The notes: generated by a model not told the origin, from the sequence alone. A stretch of 64,000 nt of DNA from Aquiluna sp. (GCA_029241985.1 JAQWUU010000043.1:1-64000), one strand, 5' to 3'; positions 17,784-26,644 are shown, counted from the first letter of the stretch. Numbers and translations: made by a program.

Positions 17784-19052
17784 TTACCTACCGGTTCCTG
17801 CATAGATGATTGCGGTATCGGCGGCATCTAGTTCAAATGCCGAGTGAACAATCCTGGTGGCTTCCTTTAGCTGGTCAGCTCGAGTCACGACGGAAATCCT
17901 GATCTCCGAAGTTGAAATCATCTCAATGTTGATGCCGGCTTTGGCAAGTGCGCCGAACAGTTTCGCCGATACTCCAGAAGAAGTCTTCATTCCAGCGCCA
18001 ACGATGGATAGCTTTCCAATTTCGTCGTCATAGGTAACCGACGCGAAACCGACCTCAGTTTGGCGATCCTTCAGGGCCTGAACCACCTTGTGGCGATCAG
18101 AGTGAGGGAGGGTCATTGAAATGTCGCTTAGCTTGGACTCCGTTGTCGAAACGTTCTGAACGATCATGTCGATGTTGGCGCCTGCCTCGGACACAATCTG
18201 GAAGACCTCGGCAGCCTTGCCTGGCCTATCCGGCAAACCAATGACGGTCACCTTTGACTGAGTGTCATCGGTTGCAACACCTGAAACGATTGGCTCTTCC
18301 ATGTCATCTCCTGCTCTAGCTGTGTAAACGAGTGTTCCTGGGTCGGTACTGAATGAAGACCTAACTCGCAAAGGAACCTGGTGTCTCCTTGCGAACTCAA
18401 CAGCACGGATATAAAGAATTTTGGCACCTGAGGATGAGAGCTCCAGCATTGAGTCGATGTCGATTTGAGCGAGCTTATGGGCCCTCGGGACAATTCTTGG
18501 ATCTGCCGTGTACACGCCGTCCACATCAGAATAGATTTCACACATTGAAGCGCTCAGCGCAGCAGCCAGAGCCACGGCAGTGGTGTCTGAGCCACCTCGA
18601 CCAAGGGTCGTGGTGTCACCATTTTCAAAGCTAAAGCCTTGGAAACCAGCCACAATCGCTATTTCGTGATTGTCTAGAGACTCTCGAATTCTGGTCGGCT
18701 CGAGCTTCCAAATTCTGGCTTGGCCGTGTTCTGAATCAGTGGAGATCCCAGCTTGATAGCCCGTAAAGGACTTGGCTTTGCCGCCCTGCTCCTTGATGGC
18801 CATTGCCAACAATGACATCGAAATTCGCTCGCCGGCAGTCAGCAATACATCCATTTCTCTTCCACCTGTTGGGGAGGAAGAAACGGAGTTAGCTAAATCG
18901 ATTAGGTCATCGGTGGTGTCTCCCATGGCAGAAACCACTACGCAGACCTGGTTCCCCTCGGCCTGAGTCTGCAGAACGCGCGAAGCAATAAGTTTGATCT
19001 TCTCAGCGTCAGCAACGGAAGATCCTCCATATTTCTGCACAATGATTGGCAA
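17784..19052 (-). CDS. lysC: aspartate kinase
   Basis: 422 aa, TTG start behind AGGAG. Kinase motif [11 protein letters not shown], then [16 protein letters not shown], and two C-terminal ACT domains ([36 protein letters not shown]) that bind lysine/threonine for feedback control. The family often has an internal start producing a separate regulatory subunit; I did not identify that start here. It phosphorylates aspartate in the first step of the pathway continued by asd. Confidence 0.95.
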   Translation of the reverse strand: MPIIVQKYGGSSVADAEKIKLIASRVLQTQAEGNQVCVVVSAMGDTTDDLIDLANSVSSSPTGGREMDVLLTAGERISMSLLAMAIKEQGGKAKSFTGYQAGISTDSEHGQARIWKLEPTRIRESLDNHEIAIVAGFQGFSFENGDTTTLGRGGSDTTAVALAAALSASMCEIYSDVDGVYTADPRIVPRAHKLAQIDIDSMLELSSSGAKILYIRAVEFARRHQVPLRVRSSFSTDPGTLVYTARAGDDMEEPIVSGVATDDTQSKVTVIGLPDRPGKAAEVFQIVSEAGANIDMIVQNVSTTESKLSDISMTLPHSDRHKVVQALKDRQTEVGFASVTYDDEIGKLSIVGAGMKTSSGVSAKLFGALAKAGINIEMISTSEIRISVVTRADQLKEATRIVHSAFELDAADTAIIYAGTGR

Positions 19053-19102
19053 ATTGGCTCCTGTTTTTGGGGAATCATGCCCTCATTGGCATTTGGACAA
19101 GT

Positions 19103-19699
19103 CTAGTTGACTCTCTTGCGACCCTCGAAAGCCCTGCCCAAAGTCATGTCATCCGCATATTCCAAATCGCCACCGACTGGAAGACCCGATGCGAGCTTAG
19201 ACACGGTGATTTCCATTGAACCCAAAAGACGAATCAGATAGGTGGCGGTAGCTTCACCTTCAAGGTTTGGGTTTGTAGCGAGAATCACCTCTGTAATTTC
19301 AGGGTTAGCAAGCCGTTTCAGTAAATCTTTTATTCTCAACTGGTCGGGGCCGATCCCAATGATCGGAGAAATCGCGCCCCCAAGCACGTGGTACGTTCCT
19401 CGGAACTCCCGAGTGCGCTCAATGGCATTGATGTCTTTTGAATCTTCAACCACGCATATTGAAACAGTCTCGCGCTTCGGGTCTGTGCAGATCGAACATT
19501 TTTCGGCTTCCGAGACATTGCCACAAATTTCGCAGAAACGAACCTTTTCTTTGGCTTCTCGTAAAACATCGGCAAGCTCCAGGGCCACTTCACTATCAGT
19601 TTCGATTAGGTGAAAGGCAATTCTTTGTGCAGATTTTGGACCAATTCCGGGGAGTTTCCCCAGTTGATCCATTAGCTCTTGAATCACTCCGTCATACAT
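19103..19699 (-). CDS. recR: recombination protein RecR
   Basis: 198 aa, standard length. N-terminal helix-hairpin-helix [19 protein letters not shown], a four-cysteine zinc finger [16 protein letters not shown], and a Toprim domain with [14 protein letters not shown] and YHVLGG. It acts with RecF/RecO to load RecA at gaps. Its start overlaps the dnaX stop by one base. Confidence 0.95.
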   Translation of the reverse strand: MYDGVIQELMDQLGKLPGIGPKSAQRIAFHLIETDSEVALELADVLREAKEKVRFCEICGNVSEAEKCSICTDPKRETVSICVVEDSKDINAIERTREFRGTYHVLGGAISPIIGIGPDQLRIKDLLKRLANPEITEVILATNPNLEGEATATYLIRLLGSMEITVSKLASGLPVGGDLEYADDMTLGRAFEGRKRVN

Positions 19700-21543
19700 C
19701 AGTTGTTCTCACTCTTGATTGGCTTGGCGCCTAGAACCTCTCGAAGCACAAACTCTCCCGCCTGCTCTTCAATTTTCGGTTCTTTTTCTGCCTCGGCTTC
19801 TGCTTCGGGCTTGCTCTCGGTTTTAGACTCAGTCTTTGGCTCGGTCTTGGGAGCTTTTTTTGGTTCAGGTGTGGTCAGTACAACCGGCTCGTTCTGAGCT
19901 TCAATTTCTTCAGGCGTTGTGAACTCCTCGGGTGGAGTGGGTTCAACAAGATTCTTGGTCTGTGGTTTTTCAGGTTGTTCGGCAACCTTGGCGCGGTACT
20001 TTACCGTCACTCCCAATTGCTCTCTAATCACCTGGCGCAGCACCTCAGATGCCCCCTGAGAAGCTTTGAATGCTGTGACGTCGTTCTGGCTCTGGAACAA
20101 CAGCGTAAGTACTTCGTCTTCGTAATCTATGACCTTTGTGGTGAAAGCCACTGCCCAGGCGGACCTCGACTGCTTCGACAATGCCTCAAGGATTAGAGGC
20201 CAAGCCGACTTCAGGGTTGAGGTAGTGATTGCCTGCGATGGGACCCTTGGTTCTACTTGAGCCGCGGACTGTTTTGTCTCTTCCTTGGAAGCTACAGGAG
20301 CCTTAGGTTCAACTTTTTGGATAACTTCTGTGGCGGGCTCAGCCGGCTCGGGAGTGGGTTTGGCAGGGGCGACCGAAGCCTGCGGCTGGCTTTGCTTCGG
20401 TGGCGCTGCTGGCTCCTGATGAACCTTCGCAATAGCTCGTTGGCTAACTGGAGCAAGCACTCTCGCGCATAGAAGCTCAAGTTGAAGCCTTGGGTTTGAA
20501 GCTGCTGCTGACTCTGACATCGCCCTAGAAGTTGCCTCAGCCGCAGCAGTCAAATCGGAGAGACCAAAACGATTTGCTTGGATTTCAAGCGCTTCGAACT
20601 GCTCTGGACCAATTCCACGGAGGATGGATTTGGCATCTTTGCCCAACGAGCTAACCAACATCAGGTCTCTGAGTCGTTCCATTAGATCTTCCAAGAATCT
20701 TCTGGCGTCTTGACCAGACTGGATAACCTTGTCTACTGCACTAAAGGCCTTAGCAGCATCTAGTTCTGCGAAAGCCTCTACTACTTCACTCATCAGGGAG
20801 TCATGTGTGAAGCCAAGTAGGTTCACTGCTCGTTGGTAGCTCACCTCTTTGGATTCACTGCCTGCGATCAGCTGGTCAAGAAGAGATAGCGCGTCTCTGA
20901 CGCTACCACCTGAGGCGCGAACCACCAATGGCATTACTCCTGCCTCAGCGGTGTAGCCTTCGCTCTCCAAAACTGTGGTCAGGTACTCAAGCAACTCCCC
21001 CGGCGGCACAAGCCTGAAAGGGTAGTGGTGAGTCCTGGAGCGGATTGTGCCAATTACTTTTTCCGGTTCGGTGGTGGCAAAAATAAACTTGACGTGCTCT
21101 GGCGGCTCTTCCACAATCTTGAGCAAGGCGTTGAAGCCCTGAGGAGTGACCATGTGGGCCTCGTCAAGGATGAAAATCTTGTAGCGATCTCTGGCTGGAG
21201 CGAAGATTGCCCGCTCACGCAAGTCCCTTGCATCGTCAACTCCGTTGTGACTAGCGGCATCTATTTCAACAACATCGAGGGAACCTGAGCCACCTCTTGC
21301 TAGTTCAATGCAACTGTCACATTTGCCGCAGGGTGTGTCCGTTGGGCCCTCTTTGCAGTTCAAGCATCGGGCCAGAATTCGGGCGCTTGTGGTCTTACCG
21401 CAGCCCCTGGGGCCAGAGAATAAATAAGCATGATTAACCCGGTCTGCTTTGAGCGCTGAGCGAAGCGGATCAGTGACCTGGCTCTGCCCAATTAGTTCGG
21501 CAAAGCTCTCGGGTCGATAGCGTCGATAGAGGGCTGTGGTCAC
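19699..21543 (-). CDS. dnaX: DNA polymerase III subunits gamma/tau
   Basis: 614 aa with a GTG start. Clamp-loader AAA+ domain: Walker [12 protein letters not shown], zinc module [19 protein letters not shown], Walker B FILDEAHM and sensor SRTHHYPF. The C-terminal third has a proline/alanine/glutamate-rich linker and a repetitive tail ([25 protein letters not shown]), which is low-complexity and lineage-variable. It organises the replisome. It is followed by recR without a gap and preceded by the SRP RNA gene on the same strand. Confidence 0.95.
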   Translation of the reverse strand: MTTALYRRYRPESFAELIGQSQVTDPLRSALKADRVNHAYLFSGPRGCGKTTSARILARCLNCKEGPTDTPCGKCDSCIELARGGSGSLDVVEIDAASHNGVDDARDLRERAIFAPARDRYKIFILDEAHMVTPQGFNALLKIVEEPPEHVKFIFATTEPEKVIGTIRSRTHHYPFRLVPPGELLEYLTTVLESEGYTAEAGVMPLVVRASGGSVRDALSLLDQLIAGSESKEVSYQRAVNLLGFTHDSLMSEVVEAFAELDAAKAFSAVDKVIQSGQDARRFLEDLMERLRDLMLVSSLGKDAKSILRGIGPEQFEALEIQANRFGLSDLTAAAEATSRAMSESAAASNPRLQLELLCARVLAPVSQRAIAKVHQEPAAPPKQSQPQASVAPAKPTPEPAEPATEVIQKVEPKAPVASKEETKQSAAQVEPRVPSQAITTSTLKSAWPLILEALSKQSRSAWAVAFTTKVIDYEDEVLTLLFQSQNDVTAFKASQGASEVLRQVIREQLGVTVKYRAKVAEQPEKPQTKNLVEPTPPEEFTTPEEIEAQNEPVVLTTPEPKKAPKTEPKTESKTESKPEAEAEAEKEPKIEEQAGEFVLREVLGAKPIKSENN

Positions 21544-21619
21544 CTTCCAAGCCTAGCCGAGGCCGGGGACAACTCATCCGTCATTTCCCACAGGAACAAA
21601 AAAACGGGCATAAAAATGA

Positions 21620-21703
21620 CCCCCCGTGCACCCATCAGAGCTCAGTTACCCTTGCTATCTTTCGATCCTGGGGGATTTAGCCAAGGTGACGCCACACGAG
21701 GAG
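21620..21703 (-). ncRNA. ffs: bacterial signal recognition particle RNA (4.5S type)
   Basis: On the minus strand the segment CCCCAGGATCGAAAGATAGCAAGGG is the domain IV hairpin with the asymmetric AGCA-type loop, matching the actinobacterial form CCCCAGGACCGGAAGGUAGCAAGGG. The ends CUCGUG and CACGGG pair at the closing stem, extended by GG pairs. The conserved GGAA tetraloop is GAAA here, still GNRA. T-rich sequence (ATTTTTATG, then CGTTTTTTTG) follows as a terminator. The RNA binds Ffh for co-translational targeting. Ends are approximate. Confidence 0.85.
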
Positions 21704-21774
21704 TCGTTCTTAATTCTAAACCCAGAAACCGCCAATTTCCAGACCACAATAAATGCAGCTAGAATCGGGGTTCT

Positions 21775-21862
21775 GGAGAATTCGCCTAGTGGCCTATGGC
21801 GCACGCTTGGAAAGCGTGTTGGGTGCAAGCCCTCAGGGGTTCGAATCCCCTATTCTCCGCCA
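21775..21862 (+). tRNA. tRNA-Ser (anticodon GGA)
   Basis: 88 nt including an encoded CCA. Acceptor arms GGAGAAT and ATTCTCC pair fully; the anticodon arm CACGC-TTGGAAA-GCGTG gives anticodon GGA; a long variable arm TTGGGTGCAAGCCCTCA marks class II; the T arm is AGGGG-TTCGAAT-CCCCT. It decodes UCC/UCU. Its last 24 bases are repeated 1.5 kb downstream, marking it as an integration site. Confidence 0.95.
21839..21862 (+). repeat. direct repeat, left copy (tRNA-Ser 3' end, attL-like)
   Basis: GTTCGAATCCCCTATTCTCC plus GCCA. This 24-bp block is the T arm to CCA end of the tRNA gene and is found again, identical, at 23363-23386. Bases outside the block differ at the two places. Confidence 0.85.
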
Positions 21863-21920
21863 GCAACTACCTTGATTTGGGGCCTCAGTAGAGGCGTTTA
21901 TCAGGGGAGTTTTTGCTTTT

Positions 21921-21940
21921 TGTGCAAGTGTTCGTGCAAA
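21921..21940 (+). other. GTGCAA motif pair inside the left end of the mini-island
   Basis: TGTGCAAGTG and TTCGTGCAAA follow each other 60 bases inside the left repeat. Similar GTGCAA words occur in a cluster at the right end (23226-23305). Flanking repeated short words of this kind could be old integrase arm sites, which is an inference only. Confidence 0.35.
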
Positions 21941-22048
21941 TAGATAGCCCTCCGCTCAGGGAAAGCTGGATGACAGCAAGCAAGCGAGATATGGGAATTT
22001 TCAATCCCAGATTAACTTTTGGGCCAATTAGCTGAGTAACCTTGGACT

Positions 22049-22990
22049 ATGAGCACCCATGTTTTTGGAAGCGTATTGGATTCAATTGGAAACACTCCTC
22101 TTGTTCATCTCGGGCAAATGTCACCTGTCGGTGGTGCGGCGATCTACCTGAAACTCGAATACATGAACCCCACCGGTTCTAAAAAGGACCGCATGGCTCT
22201 GGCAATGATTGAAGGGGCCGAGGAACGAGGCCACCTGACACCTGGAATGAGCGTCGTCGAATACTCCGGAGGAAGTACTGGCACCGCGTTGGCATTAATT
22301 TGCAGTGTAAAAGGGTATCGATTTCGTTTGGTGACCTCAGATGCTTTTTCCCAGGAGAAAATCCACATGATGCGCGCACTTGGTGCCGAACTAGAAATCA
22401 TTGAAGCCTTTGACGGGGGGATCACCGGAGCCTTGATCCAAGCCATGGTGGATCGGGCAGCTGAGATCGCACAGGAACCAGGAACTTTCTACACCGATCA
22501 ACTGAACAACCCTGACATGCTCAAGGGGTTCGAGAAACTCGGAACAGAATTCCTCGAGGCGCTCGGCGCAGATGGGATTACGGCCATGTGTGACACAGTG
22601 GGTACCGCAGGCACATTAATGGGGGCGTCGCAAGCCTTTCGCAAAGCTGGGGCTCAGGTTGAATTGATTGCACTTGAACCCGCGTCTTCTCCGATTCTTA
22701 GCAGTGGCGTAAAGGGGTCCCACCGGGTTGAAGGCGTCGGCTTGGGCTTCGTCCCCGCACAACTTGACCCAAAGAATTACGACCGGGTCATGACAATTGA
22801 CGAGGAAACAGCTCGGGAAACCTCCCGCGAACTTGCCCGTAAAGAGGGAATATTTGCCGGAACGTCCACCGGTATGAACGTAGCCGGCGCAATTGCAATT
22901 GCTCAGGAACTGGGACCAAACGACACCGTGGTCGCAGTTGCCTGTGACACCGGGATCAAATATCTCAGTGAAGGTTTATTTGACGCCTAA
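22049..22990 (+). CDS. cysteine synthase family PLP enzyme
   Basis: 313 aa beta-family PLP enzyme. DSIGNTPLVHL opens the fold; NPTGSKKDRMA holds the PLP lysine (second K, about residue 46); EYSGGSTGTALAL binds the substrate carboxylate; TVGTAGTLMGA binds PLP phosphate; GIFAGTSTGMNVAGA lies near the C-terminus. Family members make cysteine from O-acetylserine and sulfide or act as cystathionine beta-synthases. It sits alone between the two tRNA-Ser repeats, so it appears to be island cargo. Exact substrate not determined. Confidence 0.88.
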   Translation: MSTHVFGSVLDSIGNTPLVHLGQMSPVGGAAIYLKLEYMNPTGSKKDRMALAMIEGAEERGHLTPGMSVVEYSGGSTGTALALICSVKGYRFRLVTSDAFSQEKIHMMRALGAELEIIEAFDGGITGALIQAMVDRAAEIAQEPGTFYTDQLNNPDMLKGFEKLGTEFLEALGADGITAMCDTVGTAGTLMGASQAFRKAGAQVELIALEPASSPILSSGVKGSHRVEGVGLGFVPAQLDPKNYDRVMTIDEETARETSRELARKEGIFAGTSTGMNVAGAIAIAQELGPNDTVVAVACDTGIKYLSEGLFDA

Positions 22991-23225
22991 CGGACAAACA
23001 GACCTGAACCTCACTGCCACCTGCCAAGGTTTTGAAAAAAGTGATTACTTAGAAAAATTGACTGTTTGGTTTAAGCAAAACGGTATTGAGTAGTTTTCCT
23101 CAGAGCCTGGCAGTTGGTCGTTGTGTACAAATCTCCCTAGGAGGGACCAAATGTTGTTAATGCATACTAAGGGTGCCTCTTGGAAACTTTAAGGTAATAA
23201 ATAGGGCAGACCTGAACAGCGATGT

Positions 23226-23306
23226 GGTGCAATTTCTTGTGCTTGCGGTAGCGACTGAAAATGTTTGAAAATGTGCAATTCCGTGTGCAATGTCGTGCAC
23301 AAACGT
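23226..23306 (+). other. GTGCAA/GTGCAC motif cluster at the right end of the mini-island
   Basis: The stretch contains GGTGCAATTT, ATGTGCAATT, TGTGCAATGT and CGTGCACAAAC within 80 bases, echoing the motif pair near the left end. The 420 bases between the cysteine-synthase-like gene and the next gene hold no convincing ORF. Confidence 0.35.
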
Positions 23307-23362
23307 CTCGAAATGCGCAAGAAGGTATGGCTTTTACCCTAAGTGCTTCATAACAGTTTGCA

Positions 23363-23386
23363 GTTCGAATCCCCTATTCTCCGCCA
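23363..23386 (+). repeat. direct repeat, right copy (attR-like tRNA-Ser 3' fragment)
   Basis: A perfect 24-base copy of the tRNA-Ser 3' end, starting GTTCGAATCC and ending in GCCA. There is no acceptor 5' half, D arm or anticodon arm before it, so it is not a second tRNA. Together with 21839-21862 it bounds about 1.5 kb. Confidence 0.85.
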
Positions 23387-23411
23387 AGTGGTGCCACTTT
23401 TATCTACAAAT

Positions 23412-23669
23412 TCACTTCTTGAGCTTGTAGGTAGGGTACTTGTCAACTAGCTTCTCTCCCTTGTGCTGGGGGAAAGCTAGTGTTGCTGGGCAGTAGTTCA
23501 CTACACCCGTGCCAATCATAAAAAGACCCAGCGGAGCTAAAAGCCAAAGCCATCCGCCGCCTGTAAAGGCGGTCGCAATGACCAATACGCCAAGGGGCCC
23601 TCTAACAACCCGTCCAGCGGGTCCGGACATAAAGTCAAGAAACTTTCTTCTTGATGGTGTTAATTTCAT
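23412..23669 (-). CDS. DUF2892 (YgaP-type) membrane protein
   Basis: 85 aa with two membrane helices (about residues 22-38 and 40-58), a GWLWLLAPLGLFMIGTGVVNYCPATLAF core and a Cys-Pro near the second helix end. This matches DUF2892 proteins, known as the membrane tail of the rhodanese YgaP and found as stand-alone partners of sulfur/persulfide genes. A TTGTCA hexamer lies upstream on the minus strand. It is next to the right island repeat and the truncated TDT-like gene. Confidence 0.75.
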   Translation of the reverse strand: MKLTPSRRKFLDFMSGPAGRVVRGPLGVLVIATAFTGGGWLWLLAPLGLFMIGTGVVNYCPATLAFPQHKGEKLVDKYPTYKLKK

Positions 23670-23779
23670 TCTTTTCTTTGTTTATGGTGATTGACTTAGT
23701 TTGATGTGTTTTGTGCATCGCGAATTTGACTCGTAAAAAACTTTGACAAGTGTTGCAACAGCATCTCAATCAAAAGGCT

Positions 23780-23983
23780 TTAAGTATGGCGGAGCCCCTT
23801 AATTGTGAAACCGACGGGGACTAGCGTCGCCACCACCACGGTTAAAACAAGAAGAACAAGTCCGACCGAGGTGTCTACAGAAGAGCCAGGTAGCGGCTCA
23901 AGCAAAGAAACCATTGAAACTCCACTGGCACCCATGGCCAGCGTTCCCCAGGCTGGATGAAGGGTTTGAATTTTTGATTCCAT
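23780..23983 (-). pseudogene. N-terminal fragment of a TDT/SLAC1-type anion transporter (probable remnant)
   Basis: 67 aa. LHPAWGTLAMGASGVSM resembles the first helix of TDT/TehA/SLAC1 permeases (HP-x-W...MG-G), followed by a second hydrophobic helix LVLLVLTVVVATLVPVGF and then a stop; whole family members have about ten helices and 300-plus residues. No continuation is seen in other frames before the DUF2892 promoter. It could also be a real small two-helix protein. A perfect operator palindrome sits 9 bases before the ATG. Confidence 0.5.
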
Positions 23984-23991
23984 GGTCTCAG

Positions 23992-24009
23992 TATACCCCT
24001 AGGGGTATA
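23992..24009. promoter_or_regulatory. CsoR/CstR-like operator palindrome overlapping a -10 box
   Basis: TATACCCCTAGGGGTATA, an 18-bp perfect palindrome. G/C-rich TACCCC-TAGGGGTA cores are typical of CsoR/CstR family repressors sensing copper or persulfide. On the minus strand its last bases form TATACT about 7 bases before the ATG at 23983, so the transcript would be leaderless and fully occluded by a bound repressor. No CsoR-family gene is in the window. Confidence 0.75.
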
Positions 24010-24235
24010 AAAAGCGATGCGGCAGCGGAAAGCGCTTGCTCCAGTTAGATGGGGATGACCAGGTCATCCAGACCGTTCATCTCATCCCGGCAGTCATCGT
24101 TGACTGCAAGCTAGCTTCCAGAAACGTCTATCCATCGGAAGGCAACTGATGCGTCCAAGACATTTTTCCGACAACAGGTACCGCTCTGGATCAGTTTTTT
24201 TCAGAATGACCAGCCATCAGGCAGGGTTTTGAAGC

Positions 24236-24253
24236 TTGGGAACGCTTGCACAA
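24236..24253. promoter_or_regulatory. secondary imperfect LacI-type operator
   Basis: TTGGGAACGCTTGCACAA shares the left half TTGGGAACG with the main operator at 24329-24346 and has a degenerate right half. The centres are about 93 bases apart, compatible with looping or an auxiliary site. The remaining sequence between the TDT fragment and the binding-protein gene shows no clear gene. Confidence 0.5.
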
Positions 24254-24328
24254 AGACGTTGCTGATAACAAATGCGTAACAACTCAACAAATTGCTAGTT
24301 TTTTTGAAAAACCAGACGTATTTTACTT

Positions 24329-24346
24329 TTTGGGAACGTTCCCAAA
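24329..24346. promoter_or_regulatory. LacI/CebR-type operator (perfect palindrome)
   Basis: TTTGGGAACGTTCCCAAA is an 18-bp perfect palindrome 22 bases before the start of the sugar-binding protein. It is close to the CebR site TGGGAGCGCTCCCA of cellobiose operons. The LacI-family regulator encoded four genes downstream is the obvious candidate to bind here and repress the glucan operon until an oligosaccharide is present. Confidence 0.8.
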
Positions 24347-24368
24347 CATTAACCTGAAAGAGGAACAG

Positions 24369-25667
24369 ATGGCAAAAACAAAGAGGCTTCTTAGCCTGTT
24401 GGGGCTTGCTGCTGCATCCGGACTAGTCCTGTCCGGCTGTGCGACACAGACCACTACAGACTCAGCCACTACAGACTCAGCTGACGGGGGAACTTCCTCC
24501 ACAGAGGAGCAAAAAGTTCTGCAGTTCTGGGCATTTGGCGACATGGGACTTGGCGATCTAATCGCTGAGTACGAGGCGGCAAACCCAGACATCAAAATCA
24601 ACATGAAGGTCAGTGACTTTGACCCGCACCACCAGGGACTGTTGACCTCACTTGACTCCGCTGCACCAGACATTGCGGCAATCGAGGTTGGCTACTCATC
24701 ACTTTTCAAGGCGGTAGCAGCTAAGTTCGTTGACATGCGCGAGTTCGGTGCTGAGGCACTTGAAGATGACTACCTTGACTGGCGCTGGGCACAGGGTGTA
24801 GACCTTGAGGGTCGCGTTTTTGGTATTCCTACCGATGTGGGCCCAATGACAATTTGCTACCGCTCCGACCTATTCGCTGCAGCAGGTTTGCCTACTGACC
24901 GCGACGAGGTAAGCGCACTTTGGCCAACCTGGGAAGACTTCATCGCCACCGGTGAGAAGTATGTTGCCGCAACTGGCGACTCATTCCTATCAAGCACCGG
25001 TTATGTCTGGAACGCAGTGAAGAACCAGTCAGATGAGAAGTTCTACTCCGCTGACGGCTCAACACTTGTTTATGACACCAACCCTCAGATCAAGAAGGCC
25101 TGGGACCTATCGGTCGCTGCTACTCCAATTTCAGCGAACATTGGTGACTGGACTGCAGACTGGAACGCTGGCATGAACAACGGTGCCTACGCTGTTCTTA
25201 CCTGCCCAGCTTGGATGATGGGTTACATTCAGAGCCAGGCTCCAGACCTTGGTGGTTCATGGGATGTTGCAACAATGCCAGAGGGTGGCGGTAACTGGGG
25301 CGGTTCACAGCTAACCATCCCAGCACGTGCTCAGTACCCAGCCGAGGCTGCTGCCTTCATCACTTGGGTCCTTTCCGCTGAGAACCAGCAGAAGCTATTC
25401 GAGAAGTCAGGTCAGTTCCCATCGACCGTGGCTGCGTATGAGTCAGAAAGCCTGCTCTCATTCGAGAGCGAGTACTTCAGCAACGCACCGGTTGGAGAAA
25501 TCTATGCAACCGGCGTGACGCAGCTAGTACCGCTTTACGAGGGTCCAAAAGAGCGTGTGATTGACCAAGAGTTCGGAGCAGCTCTAGGTCGCATCGCTAA
25601 CGGCGACCAGACTCCAGGCGAAGCCTATGAGTCAGCAATTGAGAACATCAAGAGAGACGTGGGCTAA
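24369..25667 (+). CDS. sugar ABC transporter substrate-binding lipoprotein (beta-glucoside type)
   Basis: 432 aa when started at ATG 24369 behind AAAGAGGAAC; the track start at 24246 would run the operator through the coding region and destroy the signal peptide. The signal peptide ends in LVLSGC (lipobox), followed by a Thr/Ser/Asp linker with a short repeat (TTDSATTDSADGG). The mature part is a family 1 extracellular solute-binding protein (LQFWAFGDMGLGDLIAEYEAANPDIKI; PAWMMGYIQSQAPDLGGSWDVATMPEGG). It would capture oligosaccharides; the neighbouring GH1 and GH16 genes suggest beta-glucan fragments. Confidence 0.88.
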   Translation: MAKTKRLLSLLGLAAASGLVLSGCATQTTTDSATTDSADGGTSSTEEQKVLQFWAFGDMGLGDLIAEYEAANPDIKINMKVSDFDPHHQGLLTSLDSAAPDIAAIEVGYSSLFKAVAAKFVDMREFGAEALEDDYLDWRWAQGVDLEGRVFGIPTDVGPMTICYRSDLFAAAGLPTDRDEVSALWPTWEDFIATGEKYVAATGDSFLSSTGYVWNAVKNQSDEKFYSADGSTLVYDTNPQIKKAWDLSVAATPISANIGDWTADWNAGMNNGAYAVLTCPAWMMGYIQSQAPDLGGSWDVATMPEGGGNWGGSQLTIPARAQYPAEAAAFITWVLSAENQQKLFEKSGQFPSTVAAYESESLLSFESEYFSNAPVGEIYATGVTQLVPLYEGPKERVIDQEFGAALGRIANGDQTPGEAYESAIENIKRDVG

Positions 25668-25680
25668 CCACTTCTCCCGA

Positions 25681-25707
25681 CCCCCTGGCTCAGCTTGAGC
25701 CAGGGGG
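25681..25707 (+). repeat. strong intercistronic hairpin after the binding-protein gene
   Basis: CCCCCTGGCTCA, loop GCT, then TGAGCCAGGGGG: a perfect 12-bp stem followed by TTACC, not a T run. It lies in the 74-bp gap between the binding protein and the first permease. Such hairpins protect upstream mRNA or partly terminate, so that binding protein exceeds permease. Confidence 0.75.
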
Positions 25708-25741
25708 TTACCTCAAAATTCAAACGAAAAAAGGACGACTG

Positions 25742-26641
25742 ATGGCTACCAACTCCAAGAAGCTTCTTCGCTCCGAGCGTCGATCCGGGCTGTTATACAC
25801 ATCGCCCTTCTTCATCATATTTGCTGTTTTTGGCTTGTTCCCCATTGTCTACACCTTCTGGGTTGGCTTTCACAAGTGGGACCCTTTCTCTGAGCCCACA
25901 TGGGTCGGGCTCGACAACTTCGTTTTGCTGATGGGCGATGACCGTCTCTGGTTAGCCATCAGAAACACTTTTTCAATTTGGTTCCTAAGCTCAGTCCCGC
26001 AGATTCTCATCGCGCTTTGGCTTGCTTGGATCTTGAACCACTCCCGCATCAAGGGAAATACTTTTTGGCGTTCAGTTGTGCTGATCCCAAACATCACCTC
26101 GGTGGTTGCAGTAGCCGTGGTCTTTGGACAACTTTTTGGCCGTGACTACGGAATGATCAACTGGCTTCTAACCGTGTTGGGCTTTACACCGATTGACTGG
26201 GTCAACGGAACCTTTTCTTCCCATGTGCTGATTGCGATTATGGTTATCTGGCGATGGACCGGTTATAACGCGCTGATCTATTTGGCAGCGATGCAGTCTG
26301 TCCCCGAGGAGCTATACGAGGCAGCCGAACTAGATGGTGCCTCCAAGTTCCGTCAATTTATAGAGATAACAATCCCCCAGATCAGGCCAACCATTATCTT
26401 CACAGTGATTGTTAGCACTATTGGTGGACTGCAGATTTTTGCTGAGCCTTTGATTTTGGACGGACAGGGTTATGCAGGTGGCGTTAGCCGTCAGTTCAGC
26501 ACTGTGACCCTCTTCATGTTCGAGCAGGGCTTCTCCCGCTTTGAGTATGGCTATGCATCAGCGATTGCGATTGTGTTGACGCTGATTGTGATCAGCTTCT
26601 CGATTGTGAACTTCCTGATTGTCAGAAAGATTAGGGCGTAG
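25742..26641 (+). CDS. sugar ABC transporter permease (MalF/CebF type)
   Basis: 299 aa, six predicted helices. The ribosome binding site AAAAAGGACG precedes the ATG. The binding-protein-dependent transport motif is EELYEAAELDGASKFRQFIEITIPQIRPTI (EAA loop) that contacts the ATPase. It follows the binding protein and pairs with the next permease. The cognate ATPase is missing from the operon, as in other actinobacterial systems that share a MsiK-type ATPase. Confidence 0.9.
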   Translation: MATNSKKLLRSERRSGLLYTSPFFIIFAVFGLFPIVYTFWVGFHKWDPFSEPTWVGLDNFVLLMGDDRLWLAIRNTFSIWFLSSVPQILIALWLAWILNHSRIKGNTFWRSVVLIPNITSVVAVAVVFGQLFGRDYGMINWLLTVLGFTPIDWVNGTFSSHVLIAIMVIWRWTGYNALIYLAAMQSVPEELYEAAELDGASKFRQFIEITIPQIRPTIIFTVIVSTIGGLQIFAEPLILDGQGYAGGVSRQFSTVTLFMFEQGFSRFEYGYASAIAIVLTLIVISFSIVNFLIVRKIRA

Positions 26642-26644
26642 ACC

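Noticed and set aside
23363-23386. second tRNA-Ser gene
   Set aside because: Only the T arm to CCA part is present; no 5' half, D arm or anticodon arm precedes it.
24040-24230. possible decayed coding sequence on the minus strand before the glucan locus
   Set aside because: Two frames give short protein-like runs broken by stops, but I could not match either to a family, so no feature is claimed.
24246-24368. track start of the sugar-binding protein
   Set aside because: The 41 extra residues run through the operator and precede a perfect lipoprotein signal peptide with its own ribosome binding site.
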